This document shows, piece after piece, positions 1 to 8,427 of a stretch of DNA of 50,077 bases (position 1 is its first letter; each line of letters opens with the position of its first letter). Below the pieces are notes generated by a model. The model made no database searches. It saw nothing but the letters and a program-made list of their open reading frames with translations, and was not told the origin of the DNA. The DNA comes from Planctomycetota bacterium (GTDB taxonomy: Bacteria > Planctomycetota > Phycisphaerae > WQYP01), in contig JAKBCC010000005.1 of assembly GCA_021808105.1 (NCBI GenBank), positions 1 through 50,077 of the forward strand, read 5' to 3'. Made by a program: the position numbers and the translations under genes.

Positions 1-68
1 TACGAGCAGCCGGTCAATAATCCAGCCGCCGCCAGCATGGTTAGCAACTTTGATTTTGCGATTCGCAT
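1..68 (-). CDS. N-terminus of a lipoprotein (gene truncated by window edge)
   Basis: Reverse complement from 68 reads MRIAKSKLLTMLAAAGLLTGCS, a type II signal peptide with LTGC lipobox; 'acaggag' lies upstream of the ATG. Confidence 0.7.
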   Translation of the reverse strand, partial: MRIAKSKLLTMLAAAGLLTGCS

Positions 69-490
69 AATAAAAACTCCTGTCATAACACAATGCTCAA
101 CGTCCCCCTGCTATTGTATGCAACCAAACCACTTTGCATAGCTCCCTTTACCGGTATCAGCGGGATCGTATATTTTTCCCGCTGATTTTCTAAATTCTAC
201 AATTCGCGTAATTCACAGTTTTCGCCGGCGTGGCAATATTTTCGGGCAAGCGGCAAAATCGACGGCATAAATGCCGGGGCTGAGAGAATGGTTCGTCCTG
301 GAAACTCGCACTCCAGTGGCCCGCCTGGATTTATTGCCGCGCCAGTTTTCGCCGCCCACAGGGTGATAATTTGAGAAACATTGCGTTTCGCTTATATTGC
401 ATGGCTTGGGTGGCATTGAACCGGTGCCTGTGGCAGGTATCCGGATGGACCACCGGTTGGAATTGTATGGTTTAATTCTGGAGTTATGAC

Positions 491-1630
491 ATGAATCGTA
501 TGCGTTTGTTTACCCCGGGTCCCACCAGCGTGCCGGAAGAAGTTCTTCTGGAAATGGCGCGGCCGGTATTTCACCACCGCACGCAGGAATACAAAACAAT
601 GTTTGCCGCAGTCAATAAACTGCTGGGGCAGGTATTTCAAACGGCCAATCCGGTGGTGACAATTGCCGGAAGCGGTACGGCGGGCTTTGAATGCGCCATG
701 ATCAATATGATTCCGCAGGGCGGAAAAGTATTGTGCCTTTCCAACGGCAAATTTGCGGAACGCTGGGTCACGATCGCCAAGCGCAACAAATGTCAGATTA
801 CTGAACTTAAAGCGGAATATGGCCAGGCCATAGCACCCGAACAGGTGGCCGATGCGCTTTCCAAAGGCACGTTTGACGCCGTGACGCTTTGTCACAGTGA
901 AACCAGCGCCTGCACGGTCAATGATCTTCAGGCCATTGCCGGCCACGTTCGGAAAACCGATGCGATTTTAATTGCCGACGGAATTACCAGCGTGGGGGCT
1001 ATTCCGGTGAAGCCCGATGAATGGGGCGTGGATATTCTGGTAACCGGCTCGCAGAAAGCAATGATGCTGCCACCGGGGCTGGCGTTCTTGAGCGTATCTG
1101 AAAAAGCGCGCAAGAAAATGGAATCGGTGACGCAGCCGAATCTGTATTTGAGTTTGCCGCACTATCTTAAGAGCCTGGCGGAGAATGATGTGCCCTGGAC
1201 ACCGGCGGTGACGCTGGTGCGCGGATTACACAAATCCCTGGAGCTTATCACGCAGGAAGGCATGGAAAATGTCTGGAAGCGCACAGCGGGGCTGGCCCGT
1301 GCCACACGCAGCGCGGCCACGGCCCTGGGCCTGAAAATATTTTCGAGCAGCCCCTCGGATTCCGTGACTGGAATTCATTATCCCGCAGGCTTTGATGACA
1401 AAGCCTTCCGCGGTGCGCTGCGTAAGCAATTTAACATGAATATTGCCGCCGGGCAGGGTTCCATGGAAGGGAAAATTTTCCGCATAAGCCACATGGGATA
1501 CGTGGATGCGTTTGACACACTGGGGGTTATCAGCGCCCTGGAAGTGGTGCTCAAGCAGCAGGGATATTCCTTTACCTTTGGAGCCGGCGTGGCGGCGGCG
1601 CATCAGGAACTTGCCAAACTGATGCTGTAA
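491..1630 (+). CDS. Class V aminotransferase (serine-pyruvate / alanine-glyoxylate aminotransferase-like)
   Basis: 379-aa ORF; N-terminal FTPGPTSVPEEVL and HHRTQEYK, PLP-lysine region TGSQKAMMLPPGLAF typical of class V SPT/AGT enzymes. Confidence 0.9.
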   Translation: MNRMRLFTPGPTSVPEEVLLEMARPVFHHRTQEYKTMFAAVNKLLGQVFQTANPVVTIAGSGTAGFECAMINMIPQGGKVLCLSNGKFAERWVTIAKRNKCQITELKAEYGQAIAPEQVADALSKGTFDAVTLCHSETSACTVNDLQAIAGHVRKTDAILIADGITSVGAIPVKPDEWGVDILVTGSQKAMMLPPGLAFLSVSEKARKKMESVTQPNLYLSLPHYLKSLAENDVPWTPAVTLVRGLHKSLELITQEGMENVWKRTAGLARATRSAATALGLKIFSSSPSDSVTGIHYPAGFDDKAFRGALRKQFNMNIAAGQGSMEGKIFRISHMGYVDAFDTLGVISALEVVLKQQGYSFTFGAGVAAAHQELAKLML

Positions 1631-1862
1631 GCTATTCCGGATGCGTTGGAATTAATACGGCGGCGGGCACCGTGCGGTTGTGCAGCAATCGTGCAGCGCT
1701 CGCCGCCGATTTTGAGTTATGACATGCTTGGTCCGATGTGCTTAACTTAAGCTCCAGGCGTGTCAGGCCAGGAATTTGTTCAGGTTATTATCCGCGCCAC
1801 GCGCTGATGCTCGGGGCATAGGTGCCATACAACAAAACAAGTTTCTGTGCGTTATACCGTTT

Positions 1863-3737
1863 ATGAATCAGCCCCAGCTTGCAAAACCAGATGCGGCGGC
1901 TTGTGCGCCTACCGCACCACAACCTGATCCTGCGCCGCCCTTGCCGGCAGCCGCAGCGCACCACCGCTGGACGCTGACGCCGGGCCATAAGCGATTTGTT
2001 TTCTGGCTGGGATTTTCCGCGATTTTTGCCTTGGGCGCATTTTTACGGTTTTGGCACTTGGGAAAGCAAACTCTCTGGTGCGATGAAACCGCTACGCTCT
2101 CCCGTGTGTCCGGCAATTTTACCTATATGCTAAATTCTCTCTGGACGCAGGGATTTCCGCCGGGCTGGTACGCCATGCTATGGGCATGGCTGCAATTTCT
2201 AAAAAATACTGTGCATGTTGCTCCGGGTATGGCCACGAGTGCCACAAATCTTAGAACATTGGGGGCGATTCTCGGCACGCTCAATGTGGCGGGGGCCTAT
2301 TTTCTGGCCCGACAATTTATGTCGCGCCGCACCGCCTTGTTTGTCATGCTGCTGGTGGCGGTAAACCCTTTTTTGATTTACTACAGCCGCGATCTGAAAA
2401 TGTATTCGGCGTTTTATCTGATGGTAACGCTGAATATGGCGCTATTTTTCCGATGGCAAAAAGGCCGCCACTGGATATGGGGGCCGCTGTATATTCTTAG
2501 CGGTATCGGCTTGATCGCGTTTGATCTTCTGGGCTGGCTTTTAATTCCGGTTCAACTGATCTGTATGATCTTCAAACGTCGGCACCGTGCGCTGGACATG
2601 CCGATCTGGATATTCTCGGTTGCCGTCATGGGGGCCTGCACGGCCGGCTGGTATAAATATCACAGCGCGTGGCTCAACCGTGCCGTGGTGCAACACGGCC
2701 GCATGGGAATCGGTTGGCTGCCTCGGTATAACCTTATCAACTGGCACACGTTGCTGGGGGCACCCACCATCAATATTCTGGGTATCCTCTGGCCGATTTT
2801 TCCCCCCTCGCAACGGATCATCAGTTGGTACTCGCTGGGTGGGGATTATCGCAATCATCTGGCAACGCGTACGCTGCCGTGGCTGGCCGAATGGGAGCTG
2901 TACCTGGCGATATTGACGATTGTCATTCTCATTACCGGCCTGATCCCGTGGCGACGGTGGCTGGACAAAAAGCAAGACCTGGAGAAGCACCCCGGGCGCT
3001 GGTGGCAGGTAGGAGTTTGGATTTTTCTGCCGACGGTTTATTTCGCCTTGGCCTCGCTGCCGCCGAGCAATCCCTGGTCCCTGTATCCGCACCGCGTGAT
3101 CTGGCTGCAACGTTATATGGGCTTTATGGCCGTGGCGTGGCTGCTGTGGCTGGGGGCCGCCATCGCCCGGCTGCCCGGATGGCCGGTGCGGGTGGTGATG
3201 GGTGCCGTCATGGTTCTGGCCATGCTGGCGTCCTCCCTGACGAATAATTTAATCTGCCGCGGTGAGCCGTGGGATTTTATCAATCGACCGATTATAAAAT
3301 ATTACAATCCCAAAGATCATTTAGGCATGTACATTGCTTATTCCATGGAATCGAATCACCCCAAAGATGATCCGGGGGTATCGCTGCTGGAGTTGCAGCA
3401 TATTCCGCTTAACACGCTTCCCGTATGGCATTTATCTCCTGATTTATGGTACAAAATTCCGCGCTACGACCTGCTGGGAGATAACCCCGATCGCTGGATA
3501 TCCACCATTCGCTGGGCCCATGTCAATAAGGGATTGCACACGCTGGTTCTCGCTGACCGCATGGGCGATATTCATGCCGGTCCGTTAAGCACCCCGGCGG
3601 TGGAAAAGCTTTTAGGCAAGCAGTGGAAGTTGGTGAAGGTCGTGCGGTTTAACTGGTATTTTGAGTGGCAATATTACTTTTATTCCCCCATCCGCGTGCG
3701 CATATTCCGCCGGATTGCCGCCAAAACGCCGGCGTAG
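1863..3737 (+). CDS. Multi-pass membrane glycosyltransferase (GT39/ArnT/PMT-like)
   Basis: ORF 1776..3737; likely start at MNQPQL. Many TM segments, LGKQTLWCDETATLSRV motif early in the protein as in GT-C glycosyltransferases. Confidence 0.7.
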   Translation: MNQPQLAKPDAAACAPTAPQPDPAPPLPAAAAHHRWTLTPGHKRFVFWLGFSAIFALGAFLRFWHLGKQTLWCDETATLSRVSGNFTYMLNSLWTQGFPPGWYAMLWAWLQFLKNTVHVAPGMATSATNLRTLGAILGTLNVAGAYFLARQFMSRRTALFVMLLVAVNPFLIYYSRDLKMYSAFYLMVTLNMALFFRWQKGRHWIWGPLYILSGIGLIAFDLLGWLLIPVQLICMIFKRRHRALDMPIWIFSVAVMGACTAGWYKYHSAWLNRAVVQHGRMGIGWLPRYNLINWHTLLGAPTINILGILWPIFPPSQRIISWYSLGGDYRNHLATRTLPWLAEWELYLAILTIVILITGLIPWRRWLDKKQDLEKHPGRWWQVGVWIFLPTVYFALASLPPSNPWSLYPHRVIWLQRYMGFMAVAWLLWLGAAIARLPGWPVRVVMGAVMVLAMLASSLTNNLICRGEPWDFINRPIIKYYNPKDHLGMYIAYSMESNHPKDDPGVSLLELQHIPLNTLPVWHLSPDLWYKIPRYDLLGDNPDRWISTIRWAHVNKGLHTLVLADRMGDIHAGPLSTPAVEKLLGKQWKLVKVVRFNWYFEWQYYFYSPIRVRIFRRIAAKTPA

Positions 3738-3803
3738 CGGCACAGTGATTTTCCGGGGTTGATAAAGCGCGAGGGTCCACCCGCGACGATGGCCCGCAGG
3801 ACG

Positions 3804-4208
3804 CTATTGTCGCTTATTCAGCAGCGTTCGCATGGCTTCCACGCGGGCCAGGGCTTGTTGCCGCACTTCAGATTGCGACATATCGCCATCGGGCATCGCT
3901 TCAGCTTTGGCCTGTTCGACCTGGAGAAATTCCGGAGTAATGGTAGCTTCGGGGATGGCTTCTTCCGTTATCACGGTCAGAGCGTTATCTTTCATCTGGG
4001 CGTAACCGCCGTGGACGATAAACTGATGAACTCCATCGGGCGTTTCCAGTTTCAGCGTTCCGGTGGATAATTTTGTGGTGATTGAGGCGCGGTGTGTGAG
4101 AATTCCCAACAGGCCGTCATCCGCGGGCACAACGGCAAACGTGGTGGGCGTTTCCAGAACAATGCGTTCAGGTGTTACCACTGACGTATGAAAAGTTTTA
4201 TCCGACAT
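3804..4208 (-). CDS. atpC: F0F1 ATP synthase epsilon subunit
   Basis: MSDKTFHTSVVTPERIVLE...VVPADDGLLGILTHRA...GGYAQMKDNALTVITEEA is the typical AtpC beta-sandwich pattern. Start chosen at MSDK inside ORF 3804..4310. Confidence 0.92.
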   Translation of the reverse strand: MSDKTFHTSVVTPERIVLETPTTFAVVPADDGLLGILTHRASITTKLSTGTLKLETPDGVHQFIVHGGYAQMKDNALTVITEEAIPEATITPEFLQVEQAKAEAMPDGDMSQSEVRQQALARVEAMRTLLNKRQ

Positions 4209-4384
4209 CGTTTCTCCGGGTATTAAGGGGCCAATAAGGCTCTCTGAAAAAAGCTCTCGCCAAGTCCTCCGACAGGCTCTAAGATACCAAATATTGGCGA
4301 AGTTCGCCAAGGCTGGTGTTTGTCAACCCTAATTTGCGGGCGTGACAGAGCACCAAGGTTGGTTTCACATTTAGGAATCGTTCC

Positions 4385-4702
4385 ATGCAGCGTACCGAAC
4401 AAGATGGCATTGTTATATCCTGTGATTTCTGCCAAACCGATTGGGATGGCCAATCCGCCATGATTGAAGGACATCACGGATCCGTGATATGCCTGGAATG
4501 TCTGAAAAAGGCGCTAGAACAAGCGGCTGCGGGGGACGGAAAATATCAATGCGCCCTGTGCTTGCGAATCAATATACCGCCCTCACTGCCCCGCTGGCAC
4601 TTTCCCAACCGCCTGGAGAAACTGGTGTGTCAGGAATGTTTGCACCAGGCCGCCAAGACCATGAGCAAAGCGGAGCATGTAGATTGGACGTGGAAACGGT
4701 GA
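4385..4702 (+). CDS. Small hypothetical protein with several CxxC motifs (putative zinc-binding)
   Basis: CDFC, CLEC, CALC and CQEC motifs in a 105-aa ORF. Confidence 0.55.
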   Translation: MQRTEQDGIVISCDFCQTDWDGQSAMIEGHHGSVICLECLKKALEQAAAGDGKYQCALCLRINIPPSLPRWHFPNRLEKLVCQECLHQAAKTMSKAEHVDWTWKR

Positions 4703-4951
4703 AGCAAGAAGTTGTTGCATCCGAAAAAACGGTACCTGACACCTTTTTCAACAAACGGAACCGGCCGTTAGCCCGACGCGGAAGCGTCGCGGTTGGATGC
4801 GCAATGCGGTCATGGGAAAAGCTTGCATTCTTGTGCGGCACGCGCGGCACCGGTCGCGACGGGCGGGAACGTATTGTGTCAGCGGGGTACCGTTTCCGCG
4901 GACAACTCAACGCTGCCGCATTGAGCTAACGGTGAATCCTCTGTTTGGGTG

Positions 4952-5022
4952 GAGCACCGGATGATAATCCGGTGGTTGATCCGGTGCCGCCAATCAACCA
5001 CCGGGTTATCACCACGGTGCTC
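4952..5022. repeat. 71-nt imperfect hairpin, repeat unit 1
   Basis: gagcaccggatgataatccggtggttgat / atcaaccaccgggttatcaccacggtgctc inverted repeat. Confidence 0.85.
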
Positions 5023-5333
5023 AATGCATGAACGGTGCCAGGTGCCTTTGTTCGAGCGCCGGATGGTTACTTGGCCTACGATCCGCGGGATTGAACCGCG
5101 GATTACGCGGATCACGCGGATACGAGAGACTGGGGTTGGAGAAAACGGCCGTTAGCCCGACGCGGCAGCGTCGCGGTTGGATGCGCAATGCGGTCATGGG
5201 AAAAGCTTGCATTCTTGTACGGCGCGCGGTGTCTTTCGCGAACGATGGGAACGTGTTGTGTCAGCAGGGGACCGTTTCCGCGGACAACTCAACGCTGCCG
5301 CATTGAGCTAACGGCGGGCCATTTGTTTGAGTG

Positions 5334-5404
5334 GAGCACCGGATGATAATCCAGTGGTTGATCTCCTGCCGCCAACCAACCACCGGGTTGCCGCCACGGT
5401 GCTC
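5334..5404. repeat. 71-nt imperfect hairpin, repeat unit 2
   Basis: Same inverted repeat as 4952-5022 with scattered substitutions. Confidence 0.85.
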
Positions 5405-5716
5405 TATACCGGAACGGTGCCAGGTGCCTTTGTTCGAGCGACGGATGGTTACTTGGCCTGCGATCCGGGGGATTGAACCGCGGATTACGCGGATCACGCG
5501 GATACGAGAGACTGGGGTTGGAGAAAACGACCGTTAGCCCGACGCGGCAGCGTCGCGGTTGGATGCGGGATGCGGTCATGGGAAAAGCTTGCATTCTTCT
5601 ACGGCACGCGCGGCACCGGTCGCGAACGGGCGGGAACGCATTGTGTCAGCGGGACTGTTTCCGCGGACAACTCAACGCTGCCGCATTGAGCTAACGGCGG
5701 GTCCTTTGTTTGAGTG

Positions 5717-5787
5717 GAGCACCGGATGATAATCCGGTGGTTGATCTCCTGCCGCCAACCAACCACCGGGTTATCACCACGGTGCTC
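5717..5787. repeat. 71-nt imperfect hairpin, repeat unit 3
   Basis: Same inverted repeat as 4952-5022. Confidence 0.85.
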
Positions 5788-5834
5788 GAGGCATCCTTAA
5801 TTTGGGCGCGACCGATGGAGGATTGGGCATGAGC

Positions 5835-6178
5835 TTATTTTCTGGTCCGTTTTGGCGATTTCGTGATAAGTTCAGGGTCCCATTCCTCCGGCGAGTAAGC
5901 AAGCAGCATGCCCACTTTCCGGACGCCCTGCGATCCAAGCTCATCCTCCAAGGCCTGCCAGATTGCTTCTTGTCGGACGTGGTCTTTTTTCCTCCGGAAC
6001 GATGGGGGATAATGTTGCCTACCAAGCGTCCTCCGACTTCCTGCAAATGATACTCCGGCTCATCCAGTGCGAGCCGCTCGGTCAGGATATTCTCCAGCTT
6101 TTTTTTGTAAGCTTCATAGATCGTTGCATATAACCTCGCATCCTTTAATAACTGCCGAGCAAGCATCGTAAAATTCAC
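5835..6178 (-). pseudogene. Conserved-looking small protein interrupted by a frameshift (partner of the HEPN-like gene)
   Basis: Frame 0 reads MNFTMLARQLLKDARLYATIYEAYKKKLENILTERLALDEPEYHLQEVGGRLVGNII. The protein-like sequence then continues in the -1 frame: PSFRRKKDHVRQEAIWQALEDELGSQGVRKVGMLLAYSPEEWDPELITKSPKRTRK*. The frame-0 continuation is low-complexity and basic. Confidence 0.65.
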
Positions 6179-6575
6179 TTGAAGCCCGCTCCAACTTCCG
6201 CCGGTTATTCAACTCGCCTATATTGTACCAATGACCATGCAACTTCCTATCGGGAATAAACCGCGTGTTGTTCAACCAGAGTCGCGCAATCATCTGAACA
6301 TCGTCTTTTAACAAGCGGCGGTCGGAATAAGCAGCCATGATTCCAAGGTTTTCCGCCAACTTCAGCAGTTCGCGCAGGTCGTGGCCGGTGTCCAAGGGAG
6401 TTTTCCCGGTCGCGTACCCCGAGTCCTGCCGCCAGATCAACGCGCGGAGCATTCCCTCGACCGCGCGTCCCGCCAAATAAACGCTTCCGGAAGAATTCCC
6501 GGCGCGCAATAAAACTCCCGCTTCCGCCAGTCGCTGTTTCGCGCCCTTCCGATAATCGGATTCGCCAACTTTCAT
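6114..6575 (-). CDS. HEPN-like domain protein
   Basis: MKVGESDYRKGAKQRLAEAGVLLRAGNSSGSVYLAGRAVEGMLRALIW resembles HEPN helical proteins; contains RKLHGH (R-x4-H-like). Confidence 0.6.
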   Translation of the reverse strand: MKVGESDYRKGAKQRLAEAGVLLRAGNSSGSVYLAGRAVEGMLRALIWRQDSGYATGKTPLDTGHDLRELLKLAENLGIMAAYSDRRLLKDDVQMIARLWLNNTRFIPDRKLHGHWYNIGELNNRRKLERASSEFYDACSAVIKGCEVICNDL

Positions 6576-6907
6576 GCCACCGCCTTTCCTTTCGATGCTG
6601 CAGGCCGTCGCGGGTGTTCTCCGCCGATGGAGGTACTGCATCAGAGGCACATCGTTGAACAGCCACGCATCGCATATACTCCGCCGATATTGTCCGCTAA
6701 TAATAACGCTTGGCGCAATGGAGTTCCATTTCTATCGTAAATCGCCTTTTTTAAGCTCAACGCCATCTGTGAAGCTCTCTCAGTGAAGCTTTCTTAGGAA
6801 CGCCCATTCTGGAATTGACGGCGGCTGACTTTGGGCTTAGTCTTGCAATCGCAATTAATAGATGAATCCGGCTGGTATGATGCCCAGTATGTTATATATG
6901 AGGCCTT

Positions 6908-7726
6908 ATGATACTGCTAATCATTATCGCATTTATCGCCCTGATTCTGCTGACCGGGGTCCGAATTGCCCAGGAATACCAGCGCGGTGTTGTGTTTCGT
7001 CTGGGCCGGTACATTGGCTTGCGTGGGCCCGGGCTGTATTGGATTTTGCCGCTGGGCATTGACCGATCCGTCACGATTGACACCCGTACACGCACGGTTT
7101 CCGCTGAACAGCAGCAGACCATTACGCGCGACAGCGTAACCATTCGCGTCAACGCTGTGCTTTGGTACCGGATTACCGAATCGTCGAAGGCGGTTATTGA
7201 GGTCACTGACGCATCGTCCGCCGTCTATCAATTGGCATTGACAAGCCTGAGAAATATCATCGGTCGCCACGACCTTGATGAAGTGTTGCAGGAGCGGGAC
7301 AAGATCAACGGCCTGTTGCGTGAAAATATGATTAGTTCAACGGTACCATGGGGAATCACCGTTGAACGCTTTGAAATGAAAGATGTTGAATTGCCTGAAG
7401 CCATGCAGCAGGTCATGGCCATGCAGGCCGAGGCGATACGTGAAAAGCGTGCCCGTATTATCAAGGCGGAGGCGGAACTGGAGGCTTCAAAAAAGCTAAG
7501 CGACGCTGCCCAGCAGATGGCCAATAATCCGGTTGCCATCGAACTGCGACGTATGCAGATGGTAACGGAAGTGGGCGCAGAGAATAACAGCACGACAGTT
7601 CTGATGATCCCCTCGGATTTCGTGACGCTTTCACAAAGCTTCAGCAACTACCTGCGGCAGCACACCTCCACAACCGCCGCTAAAGCTCCCGATGATACGG
7701 CCGCTACCAGTAGTCAAACGTCTTAG
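6908..7726 (+). CDS. Slipin / SPFH-band 7 stomatin-like protein
   Basis: N-terminal TM then EYQRGVVFRLGRYIGLRGPGLYWILPLGIDRSVTIDTRTRTV and a helical RAEAEL-type region. Confidence 0.92.
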   Translation: MILLIIIAFIALILLTGVRIAQEYQRGVVFRLGRYIGLRGPGLYWILPLGIDRSVTIDTRTRTVSAEQQQTITRDSVTIRVNAVLWYRITESSKAVIEVTDASSAVYQLALTSLRNIIGRHDLDEVLQERDKINGLLRENMISSTVPWGITVERFEMKDVELPEAMQQVMAMQAEAIREKRARIIKAEAELEASKKLSDAAQQMANNPVAIELRRMQMVTEVGAENNSTTVLMIPSDFVTLSQSFSNYLRQHTSTTAAKAPDDTAATSSQTS

Positions 7727-7801
7727 CTCCGACGTGACGCACGACTTGACTTTGCGGGGCCGGGCTATGTATCATTTTGTATAGCTAAAGGGGTTTTTCC
7801 A

Positions 7802-8038
7802 ATGCCAATGGTGGTAAAAGTTCGGCGGTGGGGCAACAGTCTGGGGCTGCGGCTGCCCAAATCATTTACCGTAGCCCACACGATTGTGGACGGTACTACG
7901 GTTCGCATTGATGGGCTTCAGGTCGTGGATGCTCAGCCGCGACACCGCAGCCGGCACAAGCTCAAAGATGTGCTGCAAAATTATACCAAGCTGCCACAAC
8001 AACTGGATTTTCCGCCGGTGGGCAGGGAAATTCTGTGA
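7802..8038 (+). CDS. mazE: MazE-like AbrB-fold antitoxin
   Basis: VKVRRWGNSLGLRLPKSF is the classic AbrB/MazE N-terminus; followed immediately by a MazF-like gene. Confidence 0.87.
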   Translation: MPMVVKVRRWGNSLGLRLPKSFTVAHTIVDGTTVRIDGLQVVDAQPRHRSRHKLKDVLQNYTKLPQQLDFPPVGREIL

Positions 8039-8427
8039 GGCATAACACCTATTTTCCAAAACGCGGTGACTTCATCCACTTCCGGGCTTCCCCGTCGGCC
8101 GGACATGAGACCGCCGGCGCACATTTCGCACTGGTCCTTAGCCCGCTGGCTTATCAGAAAAAAACCGGAATGGCAATCGCGTTAATCGGCACAAGCAAAT
8201 TCAAACCCGAATCGCATCCGCGTTATGGAAATACGAAAGTGATTCCGTCCGGATTTATCCCTCCGACATGTAATAATCCCAGCGGAGCGGGAATCCTGTT
8301 TTGTGATGCGGTTCGCCAGATCGACTGGCGGGCACGATCCGCCGCCTATGCCGGCAAAGCATCCCCGGAGTTTGTTGAGGATGCGTTGGATCGGCTGCTG
8401 GCAATGATGGAAGATGATGGTGGGTAA
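8035..8427 (+). CDS. mazF: MazF-like endoribonuclease toxin (GTG start)
   Basis: YFPKRGDFIHFRASPSAGHETAGAHFALVLSPLAYQKKTGMAIA... and LFCDAVRQIDWRAR match the PemK/MazF pattern. GTG at 8035 overlaps the mazE stop. Confidence 0.87.
   Translation: MRHNTYFPKRGDFIHFRASPSAGHETAGAHFALVLSPLAYQKKTGMAIALIGTSKFKPESHPRYGNTKVIPSGFIPPTCNNPSGAGILFCDAVRQIDWRARSAAYAGKASPEFVEDALDRLLAMMEDDGG

Larger units (their letters stand above)
4765..5790. repeat. Three tandem copies of a ~384-bp non-coding repeat (third copy partial)
   Basis: 'gttagcccgacgcgg(a/c)agcgtcgcggttggatgc' recurs at about 4767, 5151 and 5533 (spacing 384 and 382). Near-identical downstream sequence includes gcattgagctaacgg, gagcaccggatgataatcc and cgcggattacgcggatcacgcggatacgag. 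Confidence 0.95.

Noticed and set aside
4879-5694. Several similar 60-100 aa ORFs on both strands (MIRVIRGSIPRI..., MEHRMIIRWLI..., MQAFPMTA...)
   Set aside because: They repeat only because the underlying DNA is a tandem repeat; they overlap on both strands with no coding pattern or good start context.
4765-5790. Considered whether the tandem repeats are a CRISPR array
   Set aside because: Units are ~384 bp and nearly identical along their length, with no short repeat/unique spacer alternation; no cas genes in the window.
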